Below are positions 6,400 through 6,992 of a DNA stretch of 6,992 bases, one piece after another. Under the pieces are notes generated by a model. It made no database searches and was not told the origin of the DNA. It saw only the letters and a list, made by a program, of their open reading frames with translations. The number at the start of each line of letters is the position of its first letter. The stretch's first letter is position 1. The translations under genes and the position numbers were made by a program. Origin of the DNA: JALZAH01 sp051000755 (GTDB lineage Bacteria > Actinomycetota > Acidimicrobiia > Acidimicrobiales > Palsa-688); the NCBI GenBank assembly GCA_051000755.1, contig JBPCNZ010000138.1:1-6992 (forward strand). Reading direction: 5' to 3'.

Positions 6400-6500
6400 T
6401 CAGCCGCCTTCGGCTGATCGGTGGCTGAGGCGGCTGCCCCCCCCGGTTCAGCCTGGGCTGGCGCCTGGGGTTGGAGCCGGCCGCCCGGAGACCATGGCAT
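6396..6500 (-). CDS. Short Pro/Ala-rich ORF in frame with the membrane gene
   Basis: ATG at 6500 opens a 34-residue ORF rich in Pro, Ala and Gln (LQPQAPAQAEPGG, ATDQPKAAE) that ends at TAG 6396-6398. The same frame resumes four codons later as the membrane protein. A Pro/Ala-rich cytoplasmic N-terminal tail before the first helix is common in actinobacterial membrane proteins. This may therefore be the true N terminus cut off by an amber mutation, or a leader ORF. It could also be a chance open frame in GC-rich DNA. There is no ribosome binding site that I can see. Confidence 0.25.
   Translation of the reverse strand: MPWSPGGRLQPQAPAQAEPGGAAASATDQPKAAE
6400..6417. other. Hairpin in the divergent intergenic region
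   Basis: TCAGCCG and CGGCTGA form a perfect 7-bp stem around a CCTT loop. CAGCCGCC at 6401-6408 can alternatively pair with GGCGGCTG at 6429-6436. It lies just upstream of the membrane gene start, so it could be an operator or a structure in its leader. No function is shown. Confidence 0.35.
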
Positions 6501-6508
6501 TCGGCTAC
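6491..6508. repeat. Imperfect 18-base direct repeat, copy 2
   Basis: Second copy of ACCATGGCATnnGGCTAC, 109 bases from the first and just upstream of the ClpC-like ORF. The pair brackets almost the whole divergent intergenic region. It may be a regulatory site or a local duplication. Confidence 0.55.
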
Positions 6509-6524
6509 CTGTGATGCTGGGAGC

Positions 6525-6869
6525 ATGTTCGAGCGGTTCACTGACCGGGCCCGACGAGTCCTGGTGTTGGCCCAGGAGGAGTCCCGGCTCCTCAACCACA
6601 ACTTCATCGGCACCGAACACCTCCTCCTCGGCCTTATCGCCGAGGAGGCAGGGGACGCGGCCAAGGCACTGGCGTCTCTGGGTGTCAGCCGGGACCAGGT
6701 GCGGGTCAAGGTGGAGCAGTCTGTCGGGCCGGCTGGTTCGGCGACGACGGGGTCACCGCCGTTCACCCCTCGGGCTAAGAAGGTCCTCGAGCTGGCCTTG
6801 CGCGAGGCGTTGCAGTTGGGCCACAACTACATCGGTACCGGGCACATGCTCCTTGGTGTGGTCCGCTAG
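6525..6869 (+). CDS. Truncated ClpC-like Clp N-domain protein
   Basis: This 114-residue ORF begins MFERFTDRARRVLVLAQEES, almost exactly like the N domain of the actinobacterial AAA+ unfoldase ClpC. In ClpC this domain binds adaptors and substrates for the ClpP protease. Repeat 1 is complete (NHNFIGTEHLLLGLI, 24-38). Repeat 2 begins at FTPRAKKVLELALREALQLG (80-99) and NYIGTGHMLLGVVR, then meets TAG at the point where ClpC continues for about 30 more N-domain residues and two AAA+ modules. The E-to-G change in GTGHMLL also departs from the usual GTEH. Nothing downstream in any frame continues ClpC. This is therefore a gene fragment or stand-alone half N domain, not a functional unfoldase. The ATG at 6525 is chosen by homology. 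GGGAG is only 1 base away, a poor ribosome binding site. A pseudogene is the likeliest reading. Confidence 0.7.
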   Translation: MFERFTDRARRVLVLAQEESRLLNHNFIGTEHLLLGLIAEEAGDAAKALASLGVSRDQVRVKVEQSVGPAGSATTGSPPFTPRAKKVLELALREALQLGHNYIGTGHMLLGVVR

Positions 6870-6875
6870 CTAGAT
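6867..6875. repeat. CTAG-containing 9-base direct repeat, copy 1
   Basis: TAGCTAGAT, whose first three bases are the stop of the ClpC-like ORF. GGGGCC follows downstream, as in copy 2. CTAG is usually rare in high-GC bacterial DNA, so its clustering here stands out. Confidence 0.4.
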
Positions 6876-6990
6876 CGTCATTGCCGGGGCCGCCACGAGG
6901 GATGAGAATGGTGGTGTCCGGCAAAGCACGGTTCTCCTTGGTGCGGGTGAGCCCGATAGCTAGATTGATGCGGGGGCCTTCTCGGTACCA
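6870..6990 (-). pseudogene. Unrecognised minus-strand coding-like fragment at the window edge
   Basis: On the minus strand the frame from 6990 reads WYREGPRINLAIGLTRTKEN, then RALPDTTILIPRGGPGNDD, with mostly G/C third positions. It stays open into the antisense of the ClpC-like ORF until TAG 6775-6777. The part over ClpC is clearly a shadow, so any real gene is cut near 6870. I do not recognise the family, and its start lies outside the window. It may equally be chance. Confidence 0.22.
6957..6965. repeat. CTAG-containing 9-base direct repeat, copy 2
   Basis: Exact second copy of TAGCTAGAT, 90 bases after the first, again followed by a G-run and GGGGCC. Confidence 0.4.
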
Positions 6991-6992
6991 CG

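Noticed and set aside
5445..6428. Plus-strand ORF of 327 codons
   Set aside because: It is antisense to the five-helix membrane gene, rich in Arg, Asp and Pro with no motif, as expected for a shadow frame in GC-rich DNA.
6437..6444. Run of eight C
   Set aside because: It is a homopolymer in GC-rich intergenic sequence. It could be phase-variable or an error-prone site, but no intact gene depends on it.
1..6992. Search by eye for tRNA, rRNA, CRISPR arrays and riboswitches
   Set aside because: No cloverleaf with a T-loop, no regularly spaced repeats and no recognisable riboswitch core were found.

Overview
The window comes from a high-GC bacterium, most likely an actinomycete. Codons end mostly in G or C, GTG starts are used, genes overlap by a few bases in translationally coupled order, and several families have a strongly actinobacterial flavour: a YbjN/TY-Chap-like protein, a PGN_0703-type nuclease, a ClpC-type N domain and a small multi-pass membrane protein with a two-cysteine outer loop. 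No rRNA, tRNA, CRISPR array or intact transposase was seen.

Left part (94-4583, all minus strand). This is a tight four-gene unit, read from right to left. The first gene is a YbjN/TY-Chap-like gene (about 4508-3620) whose N-terminal third lies in three reading frames, so it looks frameshifted. It is followed by a PGN_0703-like PD-(D/E)XK nuclease (3636-2647), an ADP-ribosylglycohydrolase fused to a dual-specificity phosphatase (2650-1199), and a second, unrelated PD-(D/E)XK nuclease with a long uncharacterised N-terminal region (1206-94). The last three genes look intact. They overlap by 17, 4 and 8 bases, and the two downstream starts have clear ribosome binding sites inside the preceding gene. 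An operon with two nuclease folds and an enzyme that could strip ADP-ribose and phosphate is the best candidate here for an undescribed nucleic-acid modification, repair or defence function. That role is inference.

Middle part (about 4640-5672). This is a gene graveyard. On the plus strand, pieces of an HD-domain phosphohydrolase of the RelA/SpoT-like (MESH1-like) type can be read in three frames with an in-frame stop. Directly behind it is a second remnant in two frames. Bases 5300-5672 hold no gene that I can support, only a 12-base direct repeat and a hairpin.

Right part (5673-6992). A five-helix membrane protein (minus strand) is divergent from a ClpC-like N-domain ORF (plus strand) that stops in the middle of the second Clp repeat. 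The space between them has an 18-base imperfect direct repeat, a hairpin and a short upstream ORF in frame with the membrane gene. After the ClpC fragment come CTAG-rich direct repeats and an unrecognised minus-strand reading frame that runs off the window. This edge looks like a rearrangement junction.
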